64,000 nt of DNA, taken from NCBI GenBank assembly GCA_026419785.1, contig JAODTK010005769.1, forward strand, positions 1 to 64,000, read 5' to 3'. The position numbers and the translations under genes were made by a program. Every line of letters begins with the position of its first letter. The first letter of the stretch is position 1. The notes under the pieces are model-generated. The model did not search any database and was not told the origin of the DNA. It saw only the letters and a list, made by a program, of their open reading frames with translations. This stretch comes from Sclerodactyla briareus (lineage: Eukaryota > Echinodermata > Holothuroidea > Dendrochirotida > Sclerodactylidae). Positions 47,830 through 59,025 of the stretch are shown piece by piece.

Positions 47830-50121
47830 AGAAGCGATTCTCTTTCCAACGCGCCAACGAAGCACTTCCATGGAGCTGGATTAAAAAAATCTCCATTCAG
47901 TGAGATGATTACCCGTAGCAGAAGGTGAAGGGTAATTAATCTGCAAAACAACAGAGGTAGTTGTTACTCATTCTCCCCCTCTCTCCTCCCCTCCCCTCTC
48001 TCCCTCTCTCCTTTCTCTCTTACATACATATACATTCTCATCTGACAACATTAACTCTTCTGGTTGCCAATAACGTAAACAAAAAACGTTTCATTAGGTT
48101 TCCGCAATTGCTTGTACTCAAAATTGTCCTCAATTCCTATTATAGTTAAACGACGCCCGACATCATCCCGCTATACTCAGATTCTATATCCACGCAGGTT
48201 ATACTGTACTCACAAAAAAGATATTCATTATTGTTTCCTGACAAGATTCACAAAACACACACTATGACTCCACTACTATTTCATGAACCTCAGTTTATTT
48301 GTTCCAATATCATAAGGAACTAAATATAGACCAGGCCTTACAAAATGCCGACACAAATAGGCTTTCTAATTCCGGGAGGGGGATAATAAATAGAGAGCTT
48401 TGTCCACGTCTCTCGAAAAGAACTCACCATTATTTTCTAGACTCCGTTATTCTCGCTAATGAAAAAACCCCCCCTAAAAAAAATGGACAATTAAAACCGT
48501 GAAAAAGATTCCAAACGAGGATAACCCTCAAACCAGCAACATTGTTTGACCATTAAAGATGATGTTCGATTTCGAAGAAAGTTAATTCGAGAGGAAGTGT
48601 ACTGGAAAAGATCTTTCCTATCACTATTAATCCTACTCCTAGAAGCGTAACCGGATCCAACGACCAGGCAAACAGAGTGTCTCCAGTTATATTACGGTTT
48701 TCTAGTGCACTCACTAGAAACAAGTTCTAGTCAAATTAAAAGAATACTTGACTTGAATCTAGGCAAAATTTCACTAGGTTCTGTTCGAGTCCCTCAGATA
48801 AGTATTCTGTTCAATTTGGACCAGTGCTTTCTTTTCAGAGTGTGGTGTATGAAGACTTGTGAAAGTCATTTGAAATGTGGATGGCTCTATTGAAGAATCT
48901 GCCCGACCATCCAAATAAATAGTTGTGTGATCTGCAAACTGAGTGATCCTCGTATGATTCTCATAATATTCATGCTCCTTATGTTAGAAGCGATTATCTT
49001 TCCAACGCGCCAACGAAGCACTTCCATGGAGCTGGATTAAAAAAATCTCTATTCAGTGAGATGATTACCGTAGCAGAAGGTGAAGGGTAATTAATCTGCA
49101 AAACAACAGATGTAGTTGTTACTCATTCTCCCCCTCTCTCCTCCCCTCCCCTCTCTCCCTCTCTCCCTTTCTCTCTTACATACATATACATTCTCATCTG
49201 ACAACATTAACTCTTCTGGTGCAATAACGTAACAAAAAGTTTTATTAGTGTTTCCGCAATTGCTTGTACTCAAATGTCCTCAAAATATCCTCATTATAGT
49301 AAACACGACGCCGACATCGCTATACTCAGATTCTATATCCACGCAGGTTATACTGTACTCACAAAAAAGATATTCATTATTGTTTCCTGACAAGATTCAC
49401 AAAACACCCACTATGACTCCACTATTTCATGAACCTCAGTTTATTTGTTCCCAATATCATAAGGAACTAAATATAGACCAGGCCTTACAAAATGCCGACA
49501 CAAATAGGCTTTCTAATTCCGGGATATCATAAAATAGAGAGCTTTGTCCACGTCTCTCGAAAAGAACTCACCATTATTTTCTAGACTCCGTTATTCTCGC
49601 TCATGAACCGCCCTAAAAAATGATCAAGAAACCGTGAAAAGATTTCCCAATGAGGATAACCTTCAAACCAGCCAAATTGTTTGACCATTAAAGATGATGT
49701 TCGATTTCGAAGAAAGTTAATTCGGAGAGGAGTTTAACCTGGAAAACTCTTTCCTTCACTAGTAAGCATTACTCCTAGCAAGCGTACCGGATCCAACGAA
49801 CATGCAAACAGCGTGTCCTCAGTATATGACTGTTTTCTAGTGCACTCACTGAAACAAGTTCTAGTCAATTAAAAGAATACTTGACTTGAATCTAGTGCAA
49901 AATTTCCTAGGTTTCTGTTCGAGTCCCTCAGATAAGTAATTTCTGTTCGATTTTGACCAGTGCTTTCTTTTCAGAGGTGGTGTATGAAGACTTGTGAAAG
50001 TCATTGAAATGTGGATGGGCCTCTATTGAAGATCTGCCCTACCATCAAAAAAATAAATGTTTGTGATCTGCAAACTGAGTGATCCTCGTATGATTCTCAT
50101 AATATTCATGCTCCTTATGTT
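47830..50121 (+). repeat. 1.16-kb direct tandem duplication within the LINE
   Basis: Copy 1 runs 47830-48985 and copy 2 runs 48986-50121. Both begin 'agaagcgatt' and end 'catgctccttatgtt'. They are collinear throughout, including a C/T-rich tract, and many of the differences are single-base gaps or insertions. Each copy carries the FADH catalytic box near its right end. Confidence 0.85.
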
Positions 50122-50520
50122 ATTATTATCCTAATATTATTATCCTTGTTACTAATAATTGGTTTTCATTTTCAATAGAAAAAGAAAAATGAGGGCTCAG
50201 CTGGCATCCTTGTCTAACACCCCTTCCTTAAAATCAAAAGTCTTGGAAGAACACCCATTATAACCACACATGCTAACTATTGACCTGCGATTTTTGTCAC
50301 CCATTGGATCCGCACCAAACTCTAATTTGGGCAACAATGCTTCAAAAGGTCTTCCCGAGTTCGAAAGGCAACGACCAACAACCTAAAACCGGAACATTCC
50401 GTCATACAATATCCAGAATATTCAGATCAATCGTAATCTTACATTCTCATAAGAACTTAGGCTTTTTTGCCAACTCACCCACATGGAAACATAACTATAT
50501 CCCCTCGGGGATTTAATGGG
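47830..50520 (-). mobile_element. LINE fragment, Tx1/L1-like reverse transcriptase
   Basis: On the minus strand, from about 50400 downward, the reverse transcriptase shows CSSKTFDFKEGV then GVRQGCQLSPHFSF (near 50180-50225), the G-x-x-Q-G-x-x-L-S-P block. ITQFADHTTIYLDG (48905-48945) corresponds to the catalytic F-A-D-D box, with its second Asp replaced by His. Word choice resembles Tx1/L1-group elements more than CR1. No 5' end, endonuclease or tail was recognised. Several frame changes separate blocks, so it is inactive as given. The 3' part exists as a 1.16-kb direct tandem duplication. It lies antisense to the SRCR exons. Confidence 0.75.
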
Positions 50521-50529
50521 GTTTGGGCA

Positions 50530-51866
50530 TCGTCCTCTCCCCGCCGCCGCTGCAAGCCGCGTTCCCGGGAGATTTTCGTGTTACCGCAAATAACTCTCCG
50601 ATTGCACGAATTTTTGCACACCTTTTAGCCCTTACGAAATGGGGGGATGCGTTCGAATGTGGGTGTCGTCGCACCACTCTGGCGACGGCCCAATCTTGGA
50701 TTTTCAACGAAACTAAATTGATAGTGTCCGTTACAATAACTCCCTAGTTTATTTAGTTTAGTGAAAAACGGGGTTCAGGAAGGACAAAACTCCTCATGAG
50801 GACCATGGACCAAAAACATCCCAAAAGAGAGAAGGAACAACCCAGATGCTTAAAACGAATGCCCACAATCCTGAGAATTGAATCAAGACTGTTCTGACTG
50901 CATTTACACTATTAGCCGGATCAACATATTCAGGAAGGCGATTCCACTCAAAATAACTATCGGGAGAAGAAAAATGACAATTTCACAGCGTTACCAAGAA
51001 GCTTGAGGCAATGACCCCTGGTGGTGGTAACTTTGGAAAACTCAAAGAACAGTGGAAGGAAAGGCCTCGAATCCATAAACAATTTTAAAAACCTGAATCA
51101 ACACTTACATCGAATTCGTCTTAGCTACATCGAAATTAGACCGAGACGCCTTCATCTCTCCTTGTAAGATAAATCTCTACGACAGTGAATTAATCTAGTT
51201 AGCCTCCATGAACGTTTCATTTACCTGCTTGACTTCCGAGAAATATATATTCCATCTTGGACATGGGGAATACTTCCGTTGAGGTCTCACTAGTGCCTAG
51301 ATAACCTGAAACAATCTCTTTTATCAAGGAAAAGAAGTGACGCTAACAAGCCAAGAATCAGTTACCGTTCCTCGCAGCTTCAGCAACTGTTAGAAGGTTC
51401 ACAGAAGAATGATGAAAAATGAACACCGAGATCCTTTACTTGTGAAGTAACCGGATGAATAGTTAGCCCATGTAACTGAAGAGCGTGGCCTTGTCGTATC
51501 CATATGAAACTTGGCACACAGATCTTCTGATGACAATCTTGAAGGTTCCGAAATGTGGGTCGGAAAAGTGCGGCGTCGCCCGACGCTCATGTTAAGCGGC
51601 CATTTTGGAATGGTTGCCGGAAACTGAGTTTTTTTGCTGATCTGCGCGTTTTGAAGCATCGGTCGATTGTTTAAGAAACACTTTTGTTTTTCGCCCATAC
51701 AACCCCCCCCCCCCCGGCGGCCATTTCGAATTTTTGCGAAAATCTTTTTTTTTCTTTTTTTTTTTTACAGATTTGACCAATGTCTTTAAACTTCGCACCA
51801 CAAGGACACCAGATTGGACGAAAGTGGGATTACACGTTGGCGGTGTACCCGCCGGGCGATGTCTAG
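50530..51866 (+). mobile_element. Helitron-like element, copy H2, interrupted by a LINE
   Basis: The 5' end TCGTCCTCTCCCC is preceded by A. The 3' end has GGCGGTGTACCCGCC and then terminates GTCTAG before T (51866/51867), so insertion is between A and T as Helitrons do. The first 215 bases and the last 380 bases align with H1, including 'cgcaccactctggcg' and the 188-bp unit. Between them sits a minus-strand LINE 3' end (50747-51484). A C-run and an inverted GGCGG unit lie near 51704. There is no Rep/helicase gene. Confidence 0.65.
50747..51484 (-). mobile_element. 5'-truncated CR1/L2-like LINE inserted in Helitron H2
   Basis: The minus strand from 51484 reads LQLHGLTIHPVTSQVKDLGV, the K-D-L-G-V block of CR1-group reverse transcriptases. 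Then come LIQVFKIVYGF and HCLKLLGNAVKLSFFS, followed by FEWNRLPEYVDPANSVNAVR, the W-N-x-L-P block near the C terminus. A short 3' UTR shared with 56291-56445 ends in ACTAAA-type repeats at 50747. Only the 3' end is present, as is usual for 5'-truncated insertions. The blocks lie in different frames. Confidence 0.75.
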
Positions 51867-52440
51867 TTAAAAGTTGCCAATTTGTGAACTAAACCCAAGA
51901 CCTTGACGACAGCCCACGCCTACAATTGATTAAATTCAAATGGTTCACGGAGTCGGAAGATTCGCAAACAACCCAAGGTAATAGCAAAAGAAAAAACAAA
52001 ACAAAAAATATAACCTAATCCCCAAGTCCTATACGACGGAGGAACAATCAAATTCTCTTAGCACATGGACTATTAGAGAATAGGCATACAAATATAACAA
52101 TGATGGTCCTAGATGAGGCAAATAAAGTTTCACATTAATAAGGATTAGTCGGAGGTGGAGCAACCACAATAGCAGACATGAGGGAGCAGGGAGCTCAGGG
52201 GCTCACTGAATGAGTGCGGGGGATCCTCGGGATCCGAGGGGTTGAATGAATCGCAGTTAGCAGTGCTGACCAAAGTTCATTCATTTTATTTGATTTAAAA
52301 CTTTCCAAATGGGTACTCGGTTAGCCGTGTAGCTAATCTTTCCCGAGGCTCCATCTGCGTGACAATATGTATATAGTCAATGAAGTTCCTTCAGGCATTC
52401 TCTACTTGTTGGAAAAGGTTATTGAGGAACGAATAGTCAA
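51867..52440. other. Unassigned sequence
   Basis: No recognisable exon or repeat beyond short A-rich stretches near 51985-52010. Confidence 0.35.
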
Positions 52441-52467
52441 TATAACCTCGAAGGATTGAGAGGAGTA

Positions 52468-52711
52468 AACCTCATTGAAGAAAACAAGGAGTGTTATAAC
52501 TCAGAGCATGGTTATCTGAGCAATGACAATCAGCTGGTGGGTCTCTCCGGTAGCCAGCATTACTGCACCCCCTATTCTACCTCTATGTTTCAGTTAAATC
52601 CTGCTGCACGAACAACTACAAAACAAAATGATGTTATTTCTCCGAATCCAAAACCTCTTTCTCCAAAGTTGCATATCACCAATGTCCGCATTGACCCAAA
52701 TTGGCCAGGTA
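52468..52711 (+). CDS. Candidate exon, function unknown
   Basis: One open frame reads EENKECYNSEHGYLSND, then GSQHYCTPYSTSMFQLNP, RTTTKQNDVISPNPKPLS and ITNVRIDPNWPG, where a GTACC donor-like site follows (about 52711). Residue usage looks protein-like: no repeats, few Leu/Ser homopolymers, Asn/Pro/Tyr-rich. A possible acceptor lies at 'cattgaag' (52477) or further upstream. I do not recognise a family. It could be an exon of the surrounding gene's stalk or cytoplasmic region, a piece of an unrecognised transposon, or chance. Confidence 0.3.
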
Positions 52712-53226
52712 CCTTGTCTTGATCCTTCAATCTGAGTCGTTGCACATGTGACCAATGCAGCAGATCATTGGGAACTACATATCCCCCTGATTTCTCGGTG
52801 TCACTTCCATAATATATTCAACTCCATGTTAAGCACACCTTGAATAAACTTTGATTAGCCTACTTACAGCTTAAACACAGCCTCTATCGTTAACTTGTGC
52901 ACCATGTCTTGAAATTTCAACCACACTCGAGTATCGAAGGTGAAAAAATATTGCAGAATTCATTGGTTTCGTACCATAGTTATTGGTAAAAGGCTATCAA
53001 AACATACTTTGATCCCCATTCCTCTATGCATTACACTTTTTTATACACCTGGACTCACCTGCCTTATAACATACAAGGAAGGTCAAGTCAGTCAATTGAG
53101 GTAAAATTAGGTCATCAGATTTATTTCACAACGCTGAAAAAACTTTCTATATGCCTCCCTCCTTAAAAGTTCCTTTTCCAAATTATCAATAAGAACATTA
53201 CTATCTGACTTCTTGACCTTTAGCGA

Positions 53227-53420
53227 ATATCTTGAATTTTGGTACAATACTCACTCCAACTCCCTGTCAATATATCACATCCCACAATGACGTCACATTT
53301 CAACCCACATATACCGTGTTACATCTACTTGGGAGAAATAATATTTCAGTCTCTCTAGACTCAACAACCTACAGAAGCAACATGGTTCTCCCTCAACATA
53401 TTTGCAACTTACCTGCCTAG
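53227..53420 (+). CDS. Candidate terminal exon, function unknown
   Basis: A 'gacctttag' acceptor-like site precedes NILNFGTILTPTPCQYITSH, then NDVTFQPTYTVLHLLG, NISVSLDSTTYRSN and PQHICNLPA, followed by a stop. There is no donor, so it would be a last exon. It lies 0.5 kb after the previous candidate on the same strand. Family unknown; alternative is chance. Confidence 0.25.
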
Positions 53421-53429
53421 TTGACCATA

Positions 53430-53480
53430 GACCAGACCCAAACTGACAATAGGGGTCATGCAAATGACAATAGGGGTCAT
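53430..53480 (+). repeat. Short tandem repeat
   Basis: 'tgacaataggggtcatg' occurs twice about 24 bases apart. Other GGTCA/TGACC words nearby recall the dispersed family at 40.9 and 58.2 kb. Confidence 0.55.
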
Positions 53481-55239
53481 GTACTCTACAAAAAATACCA
53501 TGTGTTCAGTAATTATCGATCAAGTTATTCTTTTTTTCTTTCGCTTGACATCTGTAGACCTTACATGACCTGACCTTGGACAAGGCCGCAAAACGAAATG
53601 GATAGTGTGCTCCAAATGATCAGCTTACATACATGTAGGAACCCTTTACACGGGTTTACAATAGGTGTGAAATGCACACACACGGCGCACGCCAAACGAG
53701 CCATCAATTAATTTGCTTCGCAACTGGTGTCAAATCCAAAATTGAGCTGTACGTATTCTGTATTTTGCTTGAAAAATGGGCAATGACCGATTAGTCCTAG
53801 GATAGCTAGGTACAAACCATTTTTGAGTATTATTTGGCATGTAGCCCAGGCCTACCACAGTAACGGTTAATATTTTACTTCAGCACCTGTGTAGCCTACC
53901 TGTCTGGAGACTGTAGTACATAGATGGAAGAAATAGAAGAGACTAAAAAACTAAGCCTGCTAATGTCATTGTAGATTTTTTAATTACCGAGTCGATAGCC
54001 GAGGTCATTTGGCTCTTCGATGGCATAATCAGGGGTCTTGAATGCATGAAAAGGACCGAAGCACCATCGTTTTCATTCCAATTCATGAATGCAATGCGAA
54101 AGGTTCAGGCCGCAGTCACATTGTAAAGATAACGGTTCATTTTCCTCAGCTCTGTGATGACGTCATCGTCGGTTCTGAATGCAATGAGTGACCTTGTGTA
54201 CATCCCATGAGTGTGACAGGGTCTACAAGCACGTTATTTATATCACTATTCTCTGATCCAACCACTAAATAATGTCATGAAGCCGTGTTTACTTTATGGC
54301 GCACGGATCGTAGTTACGCAGAACCTATGGGGCGGAATGAATATGCGGAAAGCGACCAGCGTGCCCAATAAATACCCCAGGCGGAACGCTTGCATACCTA
54401 CGAACATACATTCTCCGGACTTTGAGCAAGGAACCAGAAACGTGGTGAAATCATATTGAAAGAATTCGGAGCAATATCACTTGCCGAAGTGCAACTCACT
54501 CTACCATATACACCAAAACCATTATTTTTCATGTTTCCATTTTCATTTTTTCCTCATTTTCCCCTCTCTTTTTTCTTCTACTCGCATTCTCTCGCTTTTC
54601 CCTCATCCGCTTCCCCGGGAGGGGGTAGGGGAATATATAATGTGTGTAGGCTATTAATGTTTAAATAAGAGGACAAAGAGAACGGTAATTTGACAATTTC
54701 CCATAAAACGGCAGTGCTGAAATGGTTTATTCATACACTAAAATCACATGACTGAACTCGTAGGGCCAGCTGTAATTTTATTCAATGATAAAAACAAAGG
54801 TAAGTTTCAACTACTTATCAAATCTTATCAAGTCTTGTTCACATGTAGTCCTCGTCATTCGTTTGAGACTGCTATTGCCAGAATCGAGTGTGGCAGTTTG
54901 GTTGAAGATAGGGGGAGACCGAACGCAGTGAAAAACAACAGTCCAAGAGAATGAAATTTAAACAAAAATTGTGCAGTTAACAATTTGGTGTTTTATACAA
55001 CAAAGGAAGTGCCAATTCCTGCCAACTTGTGGTTCGATGGACGCTTCTTTCCTCCCACACTCCATCCTCATGCAGTGGGAAATGTTGGTACTCCGTGTAA
55101 GCAGTTCGCACCCCCCCCCCCCCCAATTATCCATCAGAAACAGTTACAATCCAAAAGTCACAGGTTAATGTGACACCAAACAGAACTCTACCCCTATATC
55201 GCACAACCAAACTAAAACCATGGAAACCAATGTTTATTG
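53481..55239. other. Unassigned sequence
   Basis: No exon or repeat recognised. A C-run of about 16 lies near 55109-55125. Confidence 0.35.
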
Positions 55240-56290
55240 ACAGACAGGTAATCCAGCCCTTTACGATTCCTTGACGAAGTCAGAGGAATCTATGCAGTAA
55301 TGACACTGGGTGTGTACGTGTGTGTGTGTGTGTGTGTGCATGTGACGCCCAGCTTGTAAACACGAACTCGACTCCACCTGGATGGATGAAGCTCATACTT
55401 GATATGTGTGTTCCTCATGTTCAGTACATGAACCCTGTTGTGTTGGGGTCAGGTCAGAGGCCATCTGAGGTCAACAGAGGTTAAAGTCTGAAAACCTTGT
55501 TAACACGATAAGTCCAGTATGGTTGATCTGATCAGGTTGAAATTAAGTGTGTAGCTTCCTTAGTTCCTTGGTTGAGGTTCGGGTGAATTTTGGTCAAAAT
55601 AGAAAAATTGTGAAAAGTCGATATTTTGGCCAATGTTGGCTTGTAAACATGATAACTCGCCCCACCTGGATGGGTGAAGCTCATAATTGGTATGTGAGTT
55701 CCCCATGATGAATACATGAATCCTGTTGTATTTGGGTCGGGTCAGAAATCTTCTAAGGTCACCAGAGGTCAAAGTCTGAGAACCTTGTAAACACGATAAG
55801 TCCAGAATGGTTGGTCTGATCAGGTTGAATTTTGGTGTATAGCTTTCGTATGGAGAGCACAGGAACCCTGTTGTTTTTGGTTTAGGTCGGGGTGACGTTT
55901 GGTCAAGAATGGAAAATTTGTTAAAAATTGAAATGTTGGCCAATGTTGGCTTGTAAACATGATAACTCGCCCCACCTGGATGGATGAAGCTCATTCCCCA
56001 TGATGACCACATGAACCCTTCTGGTTTGGGGTCAGGCAGAAAATCCTTGTAAACCTAAAAAATATGCTTGTTCTAATCCGGATGAATTAGGTGTGTGGCT
56101 TCCTCATCAAGAGTAGAGGTATATACCCTGTGTGATGCAGCTGAGAAAAAGTGATATTTCGGCCGATTCCAGCTTGTAAACAGGATAAATTGACCCCACC
56201 TAGATGGATGAAGCTCATACTCGGTATGTGTAAGGGTAAGTTATTTGAGGAGCGACAGAGGTCAAAGTTGGAAATTCCTCGTTGAAAAAA
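55240..56290 (+). repeat. GGTCA-rich ~300-330-bp tandem array, about three units
   Basis: Units start 'ggcttgtaaacatgataactc' and run through 'cacctggatg', 'gaagctcat', 'atgaaccctgttgt', 'gggtcaggtcagagg', 'aagtccagaatggttggtct' and 'ggtgaatttt-ggtcaa'. Unit starts are near 55350, 55640 and 55950. A 150-codon minus-strand ORF here is only the repeat read in frame. A (TG)n tract sits at about 55315-55338. Confidence 0.7.
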
Positions 56291-56445
56291 GTTTAGTTTA
56301 GTTTAGTGAGTTTAGTGAGACAGGGTCAGGAAGGACAAAATCATCATAGGAGACCCTGAAGCCACAACATCCCAAAAGAGAAGAACAACCCAGATGCTCA
56401 AAGAATACGCCCACAGTTCGTGAAAAATGAATCTGATCAATTAAT
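56291..56445 (-). mobile_element. CR1-like LINE 3' UTR fragment
   Basis: It shares 'gggtcaggaaggacaaaa', 'aacatcccaaaagag', 'gaacaacccagatgct' and 'gcccaca' with 50760-50880. It starts at a (GTTTA)n tract that is the LINE's 3' terminal repeat seen in reverse. It is inserted in the GGTCA-rich repeat, which resumes near 56520. Confidence 0.65.
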
Positions 56446-56499
56446 GGTCTGATTAATGGTCTGATTAGTTGAGATGTTGTAATTAAGTTGATTGGGATG

Positions 56500-56720
56500 A
56501 AATAGTGTTTTTTAATATTTTTGATACTTATTGGTCAATCAAGAAAGCAATATTTTTTGTGGAAAATTTGCCACACGTGTCATAATGTTGCCCATAATGA
56601 GCTGGTACAATGGTCCATTTGTCCTTGTGTCTGGCATTAGGTTGTCAGAAATGAGTCAAGGAATCACTGAGCCTTTTGGCTTTCTGGTTAACTTAGACTA
56701 GAGGGTCACCGGAGGTCATT
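56500..56720 (+). repeat. GGTCA-rich family, uninterrupted 3' portion
   Basis: It contains 'ttggtcaatcaag', 'gtggaaaatttgccacacgtgtcata' and 'ggaatcactgagcc'. It aligns across the point where element E2 sits in the 9.4/11.4-kb copy, giving an unoccupied reference for that insertion. Confidence 0.55.
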
Positions 56721-57780
56721 CAGTGTGTGTTTTTCGCATAGTTTGTTTTTCTTCCGAATTTCGAAGTTTGTTTGATTTTTATGAAGCTTGATGGGTATGG
56801 TCTACCTTTAGTCCCCAAAATTTTTGACATTGACTCGAGTCACTGGGGGTTATTCAGTGTGTATATTTTGCTTCATTCATGCAAATGTATTAAGTGTGGT
56901 CCACCATTGGTCCTGTGATATTTGAATTAAGAAAATTAGACAATGGAAGTTGAATATTGTGTCTAACTTGCATAATTCAGTAATATCTCCACGAAACTTG
57001 CACTCCTGTGGTAGACATGGTCAATGATCAGTCCTTATGAATTTGAAATTGTCCTCATGAATTTGAAATTGGTCACTGATTAGTAAGCTGTTTCTGTTAA
57101 ATGCTAATACAAAAATCTGAAAGCAACACATGGAATGCCTTGTAATTATTTGTATGGTGACTAAATGAAAGAAACCACTGATTGCGCAACCGGGCGAGAC
57201 ACTGAGGGCGATCGCCTTGTATGCCTGAGGGCTAGGGCTTAGTATAATCCTTCAGGCAAGGAATCACAAAGCCCATGGCTTCCTTGTTACATGACAGTCT
57301 TTGTCCAATTCCTCCCAGCAGACTCCAATTCAAGAGGAATTGGGGAGGAAGAAGTGAATATCTGAGCGAAATTGACCGTTCGAACAATTTCACTTCAAAT
57401 TAGTTTAGCAACTTCATGGTGAAGTTATATAGCTCTTTACATGCCAGTGACAGCACTTACCCTAACGACCCGGGGATGGGGAGAGGTGTATTAGGCGGAT
57501 GTATTCGGGGAGTGGCATAATATTTCCGCAGAAGGTGGTGCCGCCTGCAGGAGGCAACATAAAATTACCATGGGTTATGGAAGGAATTTGCGCAGTGGCA
57601 TTGTGCGGTCAATATACCTAGCTTTTTTTTTTGTATTGGGCTAAATTTGGAAATGTAATGTTGAGGGGTTGGATTGCACGTGTACTCACATAACAAGTTC
57701 TTATGGTATATGGTTCGGTCAATTTACCAGGCTCGTAATATTTCAGCAGTAAGTGTGGCTCGGAGAAGGTATGCGTGTGT
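56721..57780. other. Unassigned, partly repeat-related sequence
   Basis: Weak echoes of the GGTCA-rich family occur, for example 'ggaatcacaaagcccatggcttcc' near 57260. No exon is recognised. Confidence 0.35.
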
Positions 57781-57784
57781 GTGT

Positions 57785-57808
57785 GGGGGGGGGGGGGGGG
57801 GGGGGGGG
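57785..57808 (+). repeat. 24-base G tract
   Basis: An uninterrupted run of 24 G follows a GTGTGT stretch. Minor frame-dependent Gly ORFs across it are artefacts. Confidence 0.9.
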
Positions 57809-58159
57809 AATTTGGAGAGTGGCACTGTACGGTCAATTCACCTTTCCTATCTTTATCTTTTTTTTATATTTTTTATAGAGGAATGGAGAGGTTTTGGAAT
57901 GTAGGGTTGAGGGGTTGGAAGGTACATGTACTCTGGATCTCATATAACATTTTCCTATGGTATACATTTTTTTCAAGAGACATGTATACTAACAAGTAAT
58001 CAATATTTTTAATAATTGAGAAGTTAACATCTGAGCAATCAGATCAGAACAATCTTACTACTTCAAATGTTATTTTATCAAATTATCAACTTCATTTAGA
58101 TAAACAGCATGCATGGCAAATATGAGGCATCTATATATTTGCATTGAGCAATAACTAAG

Positions 58160-58560
58160 CACCAAAGACACCCTCAGTAGAGGCTGTTTCAGTCTTCTAC
58201 ATGGGACATAACTGGAGATAGCGTGTGATAGTGTTTCAGTACGTCGGTGCAATCGACTTATTGGTTTGTTGCAACAAGATGAGTCTGGTCGGCACAAAAA
58301 ATTGACCCTAAAAGTCACAAGGTCATTAGGTCAAATGAAGTCAATGTTGTTTGCATAGACAAACAAAATTCTCCATTTCACCAACCCCCTAAAATGTTTG
58401 GTTGTGATGATTTAGAGCATAGAAATTTCTCAGTGATCCAGAGGCTGTATCACCTTTTAGAGACGAAATAACTGAAAAAAGCGTGTGATAGAAGTGTTTT
58501 AGTACGTCAGTGTAACTGACTTTATTGGTTTGTTGCAACACAAGTCTGGACAAGGGGGAC
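58160..58560 (+). repeat. Dispersed repeat, two tandem copies (~285-bp spacing)
   Basis: Both copies share 'gaggctgt', 'ataactg', 'agcgtgtgatag', 'gtgttt-agtacgtc' and 'ttattggtttgttgcaaca', at about 58180 and 58460. The inverted relative is at 40960-41255. Confidence 0.65.
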
Positions 58561-58640
58561 ACCTACCTATCAACAATGAACTTGATACATGCTTGCGTTC
58601 TCTGGTATAGCGTGGAAGCCTATCCGGTCCGAGCATCAGA

Positions 58641-58680
58641 CACACACATACACACACACACACACACACACGCACAAGCA
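58641..58680. repeat. (CA)n microsatellite
   Basis: About 35 bases of CA dinucleotides. A larger CA-rich region follows at 59560-59700. Confidence 0.9.
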
Positions 58681-59025
58681 CGCGCACACATGCACAGACA
58701 TGACTGCATAGGTTCCTTTTGGCTTCGCCAAGTAATAAAAAATGGGATCTACTCCACCTACTCGCTGATATGGCGGAGATATGATTCCTTACAATCTTCA
58801 AAATGTTAAAAAAAATCACCATAGTCACTAAATGTTGTCCCATGCCCAACCCGACTGTCAGAATGGTGTCGAACAGAAAGTTATGTGATGGAGATGCTAG
58901 AGCGCCTTAAACTTCCCTACCACTAAGGCTAATGTCTTTGTACCTTAGGAATAAACCTAATAATAATAACTCATCAATTTATGTTTTCTCATATTTGTTA
59001 TTGTGCCGCTTCGTGATACTCCCAG

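Noticed and set aside
55560-56012. 150-codon minus-strand ORF
   Set aside because: It is the GGTCA-rich tandem repeat read in one frame. The same peptide phrases recur with the DNA period, and no family is recognised.
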